A stretch of 64,000 bases of DNA from Arthrobacter oryzae (GTDB taxonomy: Bacteria; Actinomycetota; Actinomycetes; Actinomycetales; Micrococcaceae). Below, in pieces: positions 49,640 to 59,242 of the stretch; position 1 is the stretch's first letter, and each line of letters begins with the position of its first letter. The DNA is taken from NCBI RefSeq assembly GCF_030718995.1, contig NZ_CP132204.1:4340001-4404000 (forward strand), in the 5' to 3' direction. The notes beneath the pieces were generated by a model. That model had not been told where the DNA came from. It searched no databases and saw only the letters and a program-made list of their open reading frames with translations. Both the position numbers and the translations under genes were made by a program.

Positions 49640-52201
49640 TTGCCAGGCATGAACCTGACGCGCGCAGAAGCCCGCGAGCGCGCCAACCTCATCTCAGTTG
49701 AGTCCTACGACGTCAGCCTGGACCTGACCCGGGGCGAAAATATCTTCGGGTCCACCACTGCCGTCAAGTTCAGCGCGCGGCCCGGGTCCTCCACCTTCAT
49801 CGACGCGGTCACCCACAAGGTTCACAGCATCATGCTCAACGGCACCGAACTGGACCCCGCGGAGGTGTCGGACGGTGTCCGCATCCAGCTCCCGTACCTG
49901 GCTGCGGAAAACGATCTGCTGGTGGTTGCGGATGCGCCGTACATGAACACCGGTGAAGGACTCCACCGTTTCGTGGATCCGGTGGACAACGAGGTCTACC
50001 TGTATACGCAGTTCGAGGTGCCCGATTCGCGCCGGATGTTCGCAGTGTTCGAGCAGCCCGACCTCAAGGCCAGTTTCACGTTCACCGTGACAGCGCCGTC
50101 GCACTGGGACCTGGTGTCCAACTCCCCCACGCCCGTTCCCATCGAAACCATTCCCGGCGAGGACGGCGGGGCCCGTTCTGTCTGGGAGTTCGAAGCAACC
50201 CCGAGGCTGTCGTCGTACGTCACGGCGCTGGTCGCCGGCCCGTACCAGTCGGTGCGCAGCGAAGTGAAGTGCGCCGACGGCCGGGTCGTTCCGCTGGGCG
50301 TGTTCGCGCGCAAATCCCTCATGCAGTACCTTGACGCGGACAACATCTTCGAACTTACCCGGCAGGGATTCGAGTTCTTTGAGGCGCAGTTCGGCTGCCC
50401 CTATCCATTCGAGAAGTACGACCAGCTCTTCGTCCCCGAGTTCAATGCCGGCGCGATGGAAAACGCGGGCGCCGTCACCATCCTGGAAGGCTACGTGTTC
50501 CGCGGCAAAGTCACGGGAGCGCAGGTCGAACGCCGTGCCATCACCGTGCTGCACGAACTCGCACACATGTGGTTCGGCGACCTTGTCACGATGCGCTGGT
50601 GGAACGACCTGTGGCTCAACGAATCCTTTGCCGAGTACATGTCCCACCTCGCCGCGGTGGAGAACACCGAGTTCGACCACGCCTGGACCACCTTCGCCTC
50701 GGTGGAGAAGTCCTGGGCCTACCGCCAGGACCAGCTGCCGACAACCCATCCGATCTTCGCCGAGATCAACGACCTGCAGGACGTTGAGGTGAACTTCGAC
50801 GGCATCACCTACGCCAAGGGCGCCTCGGTGCTGCGCCAGCTCGTTGCCTGGGTGGGCCCGGAACAGTTCATGTCCGGGGTCCGCGAATACTTCAGCAAGC
50901 ACGCCTGGCAGAACACCGAGCTCAGCGACCTCATGGTGGAGCTGGAAAAAGCCAGCGGCCGTGACCTGGACCAGTGGGGGCGGCTGTGGCTGGAAACGGC
51001 CGGGGTCAACACCCTGACACCGGACGTGGCCGTGGATTCCGCCGGTACCATCACGTCCTTCGCCATCGTGCAGTCCGCGGTTGCCGAGCAGCCCACCATC
51101 CGGCCGCACCGCCTCGCCGTCGGCTTCTACAACGTCACCGACGGGCAGCTTGTCCGTGTGCACCGCGAGGAACTGGACGTCGACGGCGAGCGCACCGACG
51201 TGCCTGCCCTGGCCGGCCTGCAGCAGCCCGACCTGATCCTGCTCAATGATGACGATCTCGCCTACGCCAAGGTCCGGCTCGATCCGAAGTCGCTGGCCAC
51301 CGCCAAGGCGCACCTGAAGGACTTCCGCGAGAGCCTGCCGCGGACGCTCGTCTGGGGCTCGGCCTGGGACGCGGCTCGCGACGGCGAAACACCGGCCCGC
51401 GGGTACGTTCAACTGATCCTTGCCAACATCGCCTCCGAATCCGATTCATCGGTGATCCTGGTCCAGCTCCGGCAGCTGGCCACAACGCTCAGCTTTTACG
51501 TCGCCGAAGAGCACCGCGAAGAGGCGTCAGTGGCCGCGGCGGACACGCTGTGGGACCTCGCCGGCGCGGTTCCGGCGGGATCGGACTCCCAGCTGCAGTT
51601 CGTGAAGTCCTTTGCCCTGCTGGCCCGCAGCGAAGGCCAGCTGGATAAGGTCTCAGCCCTGCTCGACGGTTCGGAGTCCCTGGCCGGCCTCACCGTGGAC
51701 CAGGACCTCAGGTGGGAACTGCTCGCGTCGCTGGTGGCCGGCGGCCGGTCCGGCCAGGAGCAGATCGACGCCGAACTCAAGCGGGACAACACCGCCAACG
51801 GCCAGAACGCCGCCGCCCTTGCCAAGGCAGCCATCCCCACGGCGGAGGCCAAGGCTGCGGCCTGGGAGTCCATCGTGGTGAAGGGCGAGCTCTCCAACGC
51901 CCTCCAGGCGTCCGCAGTGGCAGGTTTCACCCGGGTGCTGGACCCGGCGCTGCTGGCGCCCTACACGGAGAAGTATTTCGACGCCGTTCCCGGCATCGTC
52001 GCCAACCGCACCCACGCCCTCGCCCAGCAGATCGTCGTCGGGCTGTACCCGGCACAGCAGACCACGCAGGCCACCGTGGACCGGACGGACGAATTCCTGG
52101 CGACGCTGCCTGGCGACAGTGCCGCCCTGCGGCGCATGATGCTGGAAAACCGCGACGGCGTGGCGCGCGCACTGCGCGCCCGCCAGGCTGACATCGGGTA
52201 G
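49640..52201 (+). CDS. pepN: Aminopeptidase N (M1 metallopeptidase)
   Basis: PepN removes N-terminal residues from peptides in the cytoplasm. The 853-aa protein has the GAMEN exopeptidase motif (FNAGAMENAGAVT) and the zinc site HELAHMWFGDLVTMRWWNDL, with the third ligand Glu in LNESFAEY. A TTG start (MPGMNLTRAEA) is chosen because GGAGG lies seven bases upstream, and because actinobacterial PepN proteins start MPG(T)NLTR. The ATG three codons later is the alternative. A C-terminal ERAP1-like helical domain follows. An OsmC-family gene lies 10 bp downstream. Confidence 0.97.
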   Translation: MPGMNLTRAEARERANLISVESYDVSLDLTRGENIFGSTTAVKFSARPGSSTFIDAVTHKVHSIMLNGTELDPAEVSDGVRIQLPYLAAENDLLVVADAPYMNTGEGLHRFVDPVDNEVYLYTQFEVPDSRRMFAVFEQPDLKASFTFTVTAPSHWDLVSNSPTPVPIETIPGEDGGARSVWEFEATPRLSSYVTALVAGPYQSVRSEVKCADGRVVPLGVFARKSLMQYLDADNIFELTRQGFEFFEAQFGCPYPFEKYDQLFVPEFNAGAMENAGAVTILEGYVFRGKVTGAQVERRAITVLHELAHMWFGDLVTMRWWNDLWLNESFAEYMSHLAAVENTEFDHAWTTFASVEKSWAYRQDQLPTTHPIFAEINDLQDVEVNFDGITYAKGASVLRQLVAWVGPEQFMSGVREYFSKHAWQNTELSDLMVELEKASGRDLDQWGRLWLETAGVNTLTPDVAVDSAGTITSFAIVQSAVAEQPTIRPHRLAVGFYNVTDGQLVRVHREELDVDGERTDVPALAGLQQPDLILLNDDDLAYAKVRLDPKSLATAKAHLKDFRESLPRTLVWGSAWDAARDGETPARGYVQLILANIASESDSSVILVQLRQLATTLSFYVAEEHREEASVAAADTLWDLAGAVPAGSDSQLQFVKSFALLARSEGQLDKVSALLDGSESLAGLTVDQDLRWELLASLVAGGRSGQEQIDAELKRDNTANGQNAAALAKAAIPTAEAKAAAWESIVVKGELSNALQASAVAGFTRVLDPALLAPYTEKYFDAVPGIVANRTHALAQQIVVGLYPAQQTTQATVDRTDEFLATLPGDSAALRRMMLENRDGVARALRARQADIG

Positions 52202-52211
52202 GGCCGGTGAG

Positions 52212-52691
52212 ATGAGCCTCGATGAGCACCGCTACGCCGTGACCGTCCGCTGGACCGGGAACCGGGGAGACGGAACGTCCACGTACCGGGGGTACTCCCG
52301 GGATCACGACATCGAAATCCCCGGGCTTTCCGTCCTCAAAGGTTCCGCGGATCCGACGTTCCACGGGGACAAGACGCGGTACAACCCCGAACAGCTGCTG
52401 CTGACCGCCCTGTCCCAGTGCCACATGCTCTCCTTCCTGCACGTGGCGGTGAAGCACGGCGTGGTGGTGACGGCCTACGAGGACCGCGCGGAAGCGCTGA
52501 TGCGGACCAACCGCGACGGCAGCGGCCAGTTCGAATCCGCCACGCTGCGGCCCGAGGTGACCGTTGCCGCCGCCGTGGACGCCGCCCTCATGGAGCAGCT
52601 GCACGAGGAGGCGAACAAGGTCTGCTTCATTGCCCGGAGCGTGAACTTTCCCGTGCTGCACGAACCCGCTGTCCGGGTGCAGGACGCCTAG
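52212..52691 (+). CDS. OsmC-family peroxidase-like protein
   Basis: This 159-aa protein belongs to the OsmC/Ohr family of thiol peroxidases that reduce organic hydroperoxides. The two redox cysteines are visible in ALSQCHMLSFLHVAVKHG and ANKVCFIARSVNFPV. NPEQLLLTALSQC is the typical helix. It is 10 bp after pepN on the same strand and probably co-transcribed. The stop overlaps the convergent epimerase-like gene by 4 bp. Whether it is OsmC or Ohr is not separable by eye. Confidence 0.92.
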   Translation: MSLDEHRYAVTVRWTGNRGDGTSTYRGYSRDHDIEIPGLSVLKGSADPTFHGDKTRYNPEQLLLTALSQCHMLSFLHVAVKHGVVVTAYEDRAEALMRTNRDGSGQFESATLRPEVTVAAAVDAALMEQLHEEANKVCFIARSVNFPVLHEPAVRVQDA

Positions 52692-53695
52692 CTACGGGCC
52701 GGGCCTTGTTCGCGCAGGAATTCACCCACGAGCCGCCGCTCGGTTTCGGCACTGAGTCCGGCCTTCCGGTCCCTGTCGAGGCCGCGGCAGCGTTCGTCGT
52801 CGAGCGTGTCCCGGAGCGTGTCCTGCCACGGGCGCAGCCTGAGCCCGGCCGCCAGGGCGGCGTCATTGGAGCGCGCGGCAAACCCGTCATGTCCTGGCGG
52901 GAGGCAGAGGGGCAGTGAATCCGGGCCCGCCCAGTAGCCGATCCCCCGTGCCACCAGCCAGGCTTCCGGGACCACCAGCGCCCGGCCGGCGTACTTGCCT
53001 TGCCACTGTGCTTGCCCCAGGTAGTCATCGAACCCGACAACGCTTCCCACCGCGTTCAGGGCACCGGTAATTCCCCGTCCGGCGGCTGTGAGCACCCATG
53101 CGGCGAGGTCGCGGACGTCGATGACCTGGGTGGCACCCGGGCCGGTGTCCGGAACAATGACGGGCTCCGCGTCGCGGGAGAACCGGGCCGGCCAGTAGCC
53201 GTAGCGGTCGGACCCGTCGCCGGGACCGCCGATCAGGCCGGCCCGGCAGAGGTGGGCCTTTCCGCCGGCAATGGAGGTGGCGTACTGTTCGATTGCCGAT
53301 TTCGCCTCGCCGTAGTTCTCCGGTGTGAAGGCAGTGCCCGGTGCGAGCGGACGTAACAAAGCTGCGCCCTCGTCCGCTCCGGGCACCGAATGGTCGGCGT
53401 ACACCGAGCAGCTGGACACCACGGTCCAGTGCGCTGCCAGGGGCGCCAGCGCCTCGAGCGCGTCCCTGGCCTGCTCCGGGTCACGGGCCACATCAACGAC
53501 TGCGTCCCACTCTCGTTCCGCGTCGCCATAGGCCCGGCGCCCGGCGCTGCGGTCCGCCCGCAACCAGGTGGTTCCCTCCGGCGGAGGGGCCGCCGACCCG
53601 CGGGCAAGGCACGTCACGTCGTGGCCGGCGGCGGCTGCCTGCCGGGCAATTTCTGCTGACAGGAAGGCGGTGCCGCCAAGAACCAGGATGCGCAT
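52688..53695 (-). CDS. NAD-dependent epimerase/reductase-like protein
   Basis: This 335-aa extended SDR begins MRILVLGGTAFLSAEIARQA, with the Rossmann GGTxFLS motif. The active-site Tyr/Lys region is NYGEAKSAIEQYA (YxxxK altered to YGEAK), and VSSCSVYADH precedes it. It resembles isoflavone-reductase-like or NAD-dependent epimerase proteins, with no substrate assignable. A long C-terminal region includes GPDSLPLCLPPGHDG. It is convergent with the osmC-like gene (4-bp overlap) and divergent from the MscS gene. Confidence 0.88.
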   Translation of the reverse strand: MRILVLGGTAFLSAEIARQAAAAGHDVTCLARGSAAPPPEGTTWLRADRSAGRRAYGDAEREWDAVVDVARDPEQARDALEALAPLAAHWTVVSSCSVYADHSVPGADEGAALLRPLAPGTAFTPENYGEAKSAIEQYATSIAGGKAHLCRAGLIGGPGDGSDRYGYWPARFSRDAEPVIVPDTGPGATQVIDVRDLAAWVLTAAGRGITGALNAVGSVVGFDDYLGQAQWQGKYAGRALVVPEAWLVARGIGYWAGPDSLPLCLPPGHDGFAARSNDAALAAGLRLRPWQDTLRDTLDDERCRGLDRDRKAGLSAETERRLVGEFLREQGPARS

Positions 53696-53809
53696 GCAGC
53701 CACGCTACGGCGCTAGTGTTGAAGGTGAACAGAGTGTTATGCGCCCGGCGAACGAGAACGCCCGGCAGCTCCGGCGGAAGCCGATAAGCAATAAGGAGCA
53801 TCCCTGCCG

Positions 53810-54475
53810 ATGTACAGCATGTTGTCGATCACCACGCCCGCCGCACCGGACATCTCCGGCATCAACGCCGCCGGAATCGTGATCAGCATCGGAGTTGGCG
53901 TCACGATCTGGCTGGTCGCTTCCTTCGTGATTGCCGGAATCACGAAAAGCGTTGCCGCCGGCACCACGTTCTTCAAGAAACCGCACTTCCGCTGGGTGGC
54001 CCCTGCCCTGCGCGCCCTGGACCACGAACGCAGGGTCCAGCGGGCCAAGACCATCGGATCGCTGCTGAACAGCGTGGCAGGTGTGCTCATCGCGGTGATC
54101 ACCATCATGTACGTGCTCAAGAACCTGGACGTGGATATCGCGCCGCTCCTGACCAGCGTGGGCATCCTGGGTGTCGCCATCGGCTTCGGCGCGCAGCAGC
54201 TCATCCGCGACTTCCTGGCCGGCATCTTCATCACGATCGAGGACCAGTACGGCATCGGCGATGTCATTGAGACCAGCGAAGTGGTGGGCACGGTGGAGTC
54301 CATGGGGCTCCGCATCACCCGGGTCCGCTCGGACGACGGCGCCATCTGGTACCTGCGCAACGGTGAGATCCTCCGGGTGGGCAACCGCTCCCAGGGAACC
54401 TACGTGGCACCGGCGGACGACTCCGCCGAGGAGTCCGACCCCGAATCCGCACCCCAGCAGAAGGCCGGAGAATAG
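53810..54475 (+). CDS. Small-conductance mechanosensitive channel (MscS family), short form
   Basis: MscS channels open under membrane tension to release solutes after osmotic downshock. The 221-aa protein has membrane segments at about residues 20-42 and 85-105, and the pore helix GVAIGFGAQQLIRDFLAGIF. A beta domain follows (IEDQYGIGDVIETSEVVGTV, RITRVRSDDGAIWYLRNGEI). It ends in a polar tail (PADDSAEESDPESAPQQKAGE). The C-terminal alpha/beta cage of E. coli MscS (286 aa) is missing. It is 4 bp upstream of the truncated haemoglobin gene on the same strand. Confidence 0.92.
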   Translation: MYSMLSITTPAAPDISGINAAGIVISIGVGVTIWLVASFVIAGITKSVAAGTTFFKKPHFRWVAPALRALDHERRVQRAKTIGSLLNSVAGVLIAVITIMYVLKNLDVDIAPLLTSVGILGVAIGFGAQQLIRDFLAGIFITIEDQYGIGDVIETSEVVGTVESMGLRITRVRSDDGAIWYLRNGEILRVGNRSQGTYVAPADDSAEESDPESAPQQKAGE

Positions 54476-54479
54476 AACC

Positions 54480-54938
54480 ATGACGATTCCGAGCGCCGGC
54501 GAACCCCGCCAGCCACAGCAGCTGATGCAGAACGATCCCTTCACGCAGCCCGGGTACACGGACAACTTCTATGACGCCGTGGGCGGGCACGAGACCTTCG
54601 TGAAGCTCATCGACGTCTTTTACGACGGCGTGGCCACAGACCCGCTGCTGCGGCCGATGTATCCGGAAGAGGACCTGGAACCGGCCAAGCGGCGTTTCCT
54701 GATGTTCCTCGAGCAGTACTGGGGAGGACCCACGACCTATGGGGAGGAGCGCGGACATCCCCGCCTGCGCATGCGCCACATGCCGTTCCGCGTCACGCCC
54801 GAGGCGAAGGACCGGTGGCTGCACCACATGCGCACGGCAGTGGACGCGCTGGAACTGCCGCCGCTTTACGAGGGCACCCTCTGGGACTACATGGAGCGCG
54901 CTGCGCTGTCCATGGTGAACAGCCCCTCGGACGCCTGA
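54480..54938 (+). CDS. Group II truncated haemoglobin
   Basis: This 152-aa globin resembles GlbO of mycobacteria. It has FYDAVGGHETFVKLIDVFYD, FLEQYWGGPTTYGEERGHPR, the proximal His in LRMRHMPFRV and the group II Trp in KDRWLHHM. Such proteins bind O2 or NO and may help respiration or detoxification. The N-terminus (about 25 residues) is Gln/Pro-rich and variable. The ATG follows the mscS stop by 4 bp, so the two genes are co-transcribed. A functional link is unknown. Confidence 0.94.
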   Translation: MTIPSAGEPRQPQQLMQNDPFTQPGYTDNFYDAVGGHETFVKLIDVFYDGVATDPLLRPMYPEEDLEPAKRRFLMFLEQYWGGPTTYGEERGHPRLRMRHMPFRVTPEAKDRWLHHMRTAVDALELPPLYEGTLWDYMERAALSMVNSPSDA

Positions 54939-54963
54939 GAACGCCCGCGCGTCCAAGGCGCAG

Positions 54964-55671
54964 TCAGCGCCGCTTCCGCCGGGTCGCGACTGCGGCGCGC
55001 GCGTTGCCGCCAAGGTGCACCAGCAGGGCGATCAGGAGAAACGCCACGAGGACCTGCGCCGTCGTCATCAGCGCGGCCGGCCAGCCGCCCTCGAGTGTCG
55101 GATCAAGGAAGTCGTAGACGTACCAGCCATCGATCCCGCCGCGAATCCAGGAGTAGATGAGGAAGGCGGACGGGTAGCTGAGCCAGGCGAGCGGCCGCGA
55201 CCACTTTCCGTGGACCGTCTTCGTGACCAGAAGCCAGTCGAGAGCGATGAACAGCGGAGCCAGGCGGTGGTGTCCCAGCTGGGGCCAGTACATGTCCCAG
55301 CTCCACCACGGCTCGTCCGGCGGCGCGACGAGGACTGCGTAGATGATGCCTGTCATCACCAGATAGAACGTGAGTGCGCCCAGCAGGTGGTCCCACCACT
55401 CCGGCAGCCGGGCCCGGGTCCGGGCGGCGGAAACGACCAGGACCAACCCCAGGACGAGGTTCGACTGGACGGTGAATTCCGAGTAGAGCTGGCCGATGTC
55501 CACATCGCTGCCCGGAAGGGTTGCGTCGTACGTCTTCTGCACAAGGGCCACCAGGACGAAGACGCCGACCGCAAAGCGGAGCAGGCGGACCCAGCCGCGG
55601 TCGGGATGCAGCGCATCGTTGAAGCCCGGGTGGCGCTCAATCGGGGGAACCAGAATAGCCACATCGCTCAT
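54964..55671 (-). CDS. Pr6Pr-family membrane protein
   Basis: This 235-aa protein has about six membrane helices. Recognisable segments are EFTVQSNLVLGLVLVVSAAR, GIIYAVLVAPPDE and LAPLFIALDWLLVTKTVHGK, which match the Pr6Pr/FAR-17a-AIG1-like family. No enzymatic motif of clear meaning is visible. It is convergent with the truncated haemoglobin gene and transcribed from near 55700. The function is unknown in bacteria. Confidence 0.85.
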   Translation of the reverse strand: MSDVAILVPPIERHPGFNDALHPDRGWVRLLRFAVGVFVLVALVQKTYDATLPGSDVDIGQLYSEFTVQSNLVLGLVLVVSAARTRARLPEWWDHLLGALTFYLVMTGIIYAVLVAPPDEPWWSWDMYWPQLGHHRLAPLFIALDWLLVTKTVHGKWSRPLAWLSYPSAFLIYSWIRGGIDGWYVYDFLDPTLEGGWPAALMTTAQVLVAFLLIALLVHLGGNARAAVATRRKRR

Positions 55672-55710
55672 GCGCTCAGCCTGTCAGGCCGTCAGGCTGG
55701 CGGCTAGGAG

Positions 55711-56370
55711 CTAAAGTCCCGACCCCGTGCGCGCCAGGACATGTCCGCGGGGTCCGCTGAGCCGGAACCAGCGTCCCCCCCGGTAGAGCTGCTGTTCGCC
55801 GTCGCCGAGGAAGCCCAGGGTGAGGGCCGCGAACGCAGCGCCCAGCGGGAGCCCCGAAGCGCCGGGGAGTTCCCGGCCCCAGACTGTGGCCCGGGCGTTG
55901 TTGACGATCAGCGCACCGGGCTTGTCCGGGATGATGGCGGCGATCTCCGTGATGCCGGCTTCTGCGGCCTGGCGCAGCGCACTGTCGGGCAGGGCGGCGA
56001 CGGGCTCCCAGCCGGTGCGGGGCGCACCGACGCCGGCCCACGATTCGGTGACGGTCATTGGCGGCAGCGGCAGTTCGACGTCGTTCTCCCCTGCCCGGGC
56101 AAGCCGGTCCAGCACCGCCGAAATCGGGACGGTGACGTCGGTGTCCGCGGGCTGTGCTAGGGCCATGGTCCGCAGCCCGAGGATGGTCGGCGTCGCCTCG
56201 CCCAGCAGCCTGGGCCGCAGCACGCACACGTACGCGGCAAGCACCGGGCCGGAGGCCTGGAGGCGGATGGCGCCGTCGTCGATCGACCTGGCGCGGGTGG
56301 CAAAGGTGCGCAGATCGGCAAGGTCGCGGGGATCGGTGAACTGCAGGGGCTGGGTTAGGACGTCAGACAC
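55711..56370 (-). CDS. Conserved-looking hypothetical protein
   Basis: This 219-aa protein is read from a GTG start (VSDVLTQPLQFTDPRDLADL). That start replaces a long extension which runs into the divergent tesB gene. The sequence is balanced: VLAAYVCVLRPRLLGEATPT, GLRTMALAQPADTDVTVPIS, and a C-terminal GLPLGAAFAALTLGFLGDGE. There is no signal peptide or clear membrane segment. I do not recognise the family. It is divergent from tesB, with 63 bp between the starts, which may allow shared control. Confidence 0.75.
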   Translation of the reverse strand: MSDVLTQPLQFTDPRDLADLRTFATRARSIDDGAIRLQASGPVLAAYVCVLRPRLLGEATPTILGLRTMALAQPADTDVTVPISAVLDRLARAGENDVELPLPPMTVTESWAGVGAPRTGWEPVAALPDSALRQAAEAGITEIAAIIPDKPGALIVNNARATVWGRELPGASGLPLGAAFAALTLGFLGDGEQQLYRGGRWFRLSGPRGHVLARTGSGL

Positions 56371-56433
56371 AATATCGACTCTACCGGCTGCGCCTCTTTG
56401 GGACGGCGCCGGAGTGACGTCTAAAGTCGAACC

Positions 56434-57414
56434 ATGACTGAAGCCGACGCCGGACTGCAGGGGCCACCGATCCAGGACCCCACCTCCTCGCTCATTGAAC
56501 TTTTGGACCTCGGCGAGCTTGAGGGTGCCAGGACCGATGAGGACATCTTCATGGGACCGTCCCAGCGGCAGCCCCGGCAGCGGGTCTTTGGCGGCCAGGT
56601 CCTGGCGCAATCGCTCATCGCCGCAAACCGGACGGTCGATGCGGCGCGCAGCGTGCATTCCATGCATGGATATTTCCTGCGGCCGGGTGACGCCAACAAG
56701 CCCATCACGTTCGGCGTCCAGCGGCTGCGGGATGGACGGTCATTCTCGGCCCGCAGGGTCCACGCGTACCAGGACGGAATGCCTATCCTGTCCATGATTG
56801 CCTCCTTCCAGGAGGAGGACGAGGGAATCGACCACCAGTCCACCATGCCCGAGGGCATACCCGATCCCGATTCGCTGCCCAGCACGGCGGACCTCCTGGG
56901 CAAGTTCGACCACCCCGTGGCCCGGCACTGGGCGTACGAGCGTCCCTTCGATATCCGGCACGTGGATCCGCCGCTGTACGTTTCGGCCAACGGTGAGAGG
57001 GAAGCCCGGAATGCCGTCTGGATGAAGACCTTCGGGCCGATGCCCGACGACGCCAACACGCACCGGGCGGCCCTCGCCTACGCCAGCGACTACACGCTGC
57101 TGGAGTCCATCCTCCGGAAACACGGACTCAGCTGGATCACGCCCGGCATGAGCGTCGCAAGCCTTGACCACGCCATGTGGTGGCACCGGCCCGTGCGCGT
57201 CGATGAATGGCTGTTGTATGTGCAGGAATCCCCGAGCGCCCAGGGGGCCCGCGGCCTGGCCACTGGCAAGATTTTCAGCCGGGACGGGCAGCATGTGGCG
57301 ACAGTGGCCCAGGAGGGCATGGTCCGGGTGCCGACCGACCTCAAGAACAAAGTGGTTGGAGCCTTCCAGACGAAAGTCCTCCAGCACCAGATGCGCAAAG
57401 CCGGGAAGGACTAA
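56434..57414 (+). CDS. tesB: Acyl-CoA thioesterase II
   Basis: TesB hydrolyses fatty acyl-CoA to free acid and CoA. The 326-aa double-hotdog protein has FGGQVLAQSLIAANRTV, SVHSMHGYFLRPGDANKPI, RDGRSFSARRV and the C-terminal half SLDHAMWWHRPVRVDEWLL with the catalytic Asp. Length and blocks agree with the E. coli enzyme. Alone on the plus strand, it is convergent with ettA across a long hairpin. The physiological role, perhaps tied to fatty-acid oxidation, is not shown by the neighbours. Confidence 0.95.
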   Translation: MTEADAGLQGPPIQDPTSSLIELLDLGELEGARTDEDIFMGPSQRQPRQRVFGGQVLAQSLIAANRTVDAARSVHSMHGYFLRPGDANKPITFGVQRLRDGRSFSARRVHAYQDGMPILSMIASFQEEDEGIDHQSTMPEGIPDPDSLPSTADLLGKFDHPVARHWAYERPFDIRHVDPPLYVSANGEREARNAVWMKTFGPMPDDANTHRAALAYASDYTLLESILRKHGLSWITPGMSVASLDHAMWWHRPVRVDEWLLYVQESPSAQGARGLATGKIFSRDGQHVATVAQEGMVRVPTDLKNKVVGAFQTKVLQHQMRKAGKD

Positions 57415-57424
57415 ACCGGGCAGC

Positions 57425-57469
57425 GTACGCAGAAGGCCGGTTCCCCAAGGGAACCGGCCTTCTGCGTAC
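57425..57469. terminator. Bidirectional hairpin between tesB and ettA
   Basis: A perfect 21-bp inverted repeat (57425-57445 and 57449-57469) has a 3-base loop. No U-run is present on either side, but position between convergent genes favours termination. Confidence 0.65.
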
Positions 57470-57486
57470 CCCGGACGGCTGTGGGC

Positions 57487-59169
57487 CTAGTCGCGGGTCA
57501 GGCGGCGGTGCGTGACGCGGTGCGGCTTGGCCGCATCGGGGCCGAGGCGCTCCACCTTGTTTTCCTCATACGACTCGAAGTTGCCCTCGAACCAGTACCA
57601 CTTGGACGGGTTTTCCTCGTCGCCTTCATAGGCCAGGATGTGCGTGGCCACTCGGTCCAGGAACCAGCGGTCGTGCGACACCACGACGGCGCAGCCGGGG
57701 AATTCCAGCAGTGCGTTTTCGAGGCTGCTGAGCGTCTCGACGTCCAGGTCGTTGGTGGGTTCGTCAAGGAGCAGCAGGTTGCCGCCCTGCTTGAGGGTCA
57801 GCGCCAGGTTCAGGCGGTTGCGCTCACCACCGGAGAGCACACCTGCCTTCTTCTGCTGGTCCGGGCCTTTGAATCCGAACGCCGCGACGTAGGCACGTGA
57901 CGGCATTTCAACGTGGCCGACCTGGATGTAGTCGAGGCCGTCCGAGACAACCTCCCAGAGGGACTTGTTGGGATCGATCCCCCCGCGGCTCTGGTCAGCG
58001 TAGGAGATCTTGACGGAGTCACCGATCTTCAGGTCGCCGCCGTCAAGGGGTTCCAGGCCCACGATCGTCTTGAAGAGCGTGGTCTTGCCAACGCCGTTGG
58101 GGCCGATGACGCCGACGATGCCGTTGCGGGGAAGCGTGAAGGAGAGGCCGTCGATGAGGGTGCGGTCCTCGAAGCCCTTCTGCAGGTTCTTGGCTTCGAG
58201 CACCAGGCCGCCGAGCCGGGGTCCCGGAGGAATCTGGATCTCTTCGAAGTCGAGCTTCCGGGTGCGGTCCGCCTCTGCAGCCATTTCCTCGTAGCGCGCA
58301 AGGCGGGCCTTGGACTTTGTCTGGCGGCCCTTGGCGTTGGAGCGGACCCACTCGAGTTCTTCAGTGAGTCGCTTGGCCTGCTTGGCGTCCTTCTTGCCCT
58401 GGATTTCAAGGCGGGCGCGCTTCTTTTCCAGGTACGTGGAGTAGTTGCCCTCGTACGGGTAGAGGTGGCCGCGGTCCACTTCCGCGATCCATTCGGCCAC
58501 GTGGTCCAGGAAGTACCGGTCGTGGGTGACGGCCAGGACCGCACCCGCGTAGCTGGAGAGGTGCTGTTCCAGCCAGAGAACGCTCTCGGCATCGAGGTGG
58601 TTGGTGGGCTCGTCGAGGAGCAGCAGGTCCGGCTTCTGCAGCAGCAGCTTGCACAACGCGACACGGCGGCGCTCACCACCGGAAAGGAGGGTCACGTCGG
58701 CATCGGCAGGCGGGCAGCGAAGGGCATCCATGGCCTGCTCGAGCTGGGAGTCGAGGTCCCAGGCGTCGGCGGCGTCGATGGCTTCCTGGAGGTGGCCCAT
58801 TTCCTCCAGCAGGGTGTCGTAGTCAGCATCAGGGCTGGCCATTTCCTCGGAGATCTCGTTGAAGCGCTGGATCTTCCCGTAGATCTCGCCGACGCCCTCC
58901 TGGACGTTGCCCAGGACCGTCTTCTCCTCGTTCAGCGGCGGCTCCTGGAGAAGGATGCCTACCGTGTAGCCCGGGCTGAGCCGCGCTTCACCGTTGGAGG
59001 GAGTGTCCAGGCCGGCCATGATCTTGAGGATGGTGGACTTACCGGCACCGTTGGGGCCAACAACACCAATCTTGGCCCCCGGAAAGAAGGACATGCTTAC
59101 GTCGTCGAGAATAAGTTTTTCGCCAACAGCCTTACGGGCCTTGGTCATTGTGTAGATAAATTCCGCCAT
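57487..59169 (-). CDS. ettA: Energy-dependent translational throttle protein EttA
   Basis: EttA is an ABC-F ATPase that binds the ribosomal E site and gates initiation complexes by energy state. The 560-aa protein has two ABC domains. The first has GPNGAGKSTILKIMAGL and LLSGGERRRVALCKLL. The second has GPNGVGKTTLFKTIVGL and VLSGGERNRLNLALTL. The arm insertion and the linker with charged helices (KSKARLARYEEMAAEADR) lie between and after the first domain. There are no membrane segments. Length matches EttA (about 555). Confidence 0.97.
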   Translation of the reverse strand: MAEFIYTMTKARKAVGEKLILDDVSMSFFPGAKIGVVGPNGAGKSTILKIMAGLDTPSNGEARLSPGYTVGILLQEPPLNEEKTVLGNVQEGVGEIYGKIQRFNEISEEMASPDADYDTLLEEMGHLQEAIDAADAWDLDSQLEQAMDALRCPPADADVTLLSGGERRRVALCKLLLQKPDLLLLDEPTNHLDAESVLWLEQHLSSYAGAVLAVTHDRYFLDHVAEWIAEVDRGHLYPYEGNYSTYLEKKRARLEIQGKKDAKQAKRLTEELEWVRSNAKGRQTKSKARLARYEEMAAEADRTRKLDFEEIQIPPGPRLGGLVLEAKNLQKGFEDRTLIDGLSFTLPRNGIVGVIGPNGVGKTTLFKTIVGLEPLDGGDLKIGDSVKISYADQSRGGIDPNKSLWEVVSDGLDYIQVGHVEMPSRAYVAAFGFKGPDQQKKAGVLSGGERNRLNLALTLKQGGNLLLLDEPTNDLDVETLSSLENALLEFPGCAVVVSHDRWFLDRVATHILAYEGDEENPSKWYWFEGNFESYEENKVERLGPDAAKPHRVTHRRLTRD

Positions 59170-59242
59170 GGTTCCAAATCTAGTGGGTCGGCGGGCTTAA
59201 CTCACATTCGCGGCCGGCATTGGACGAGGGTCCGGCCCAGGG

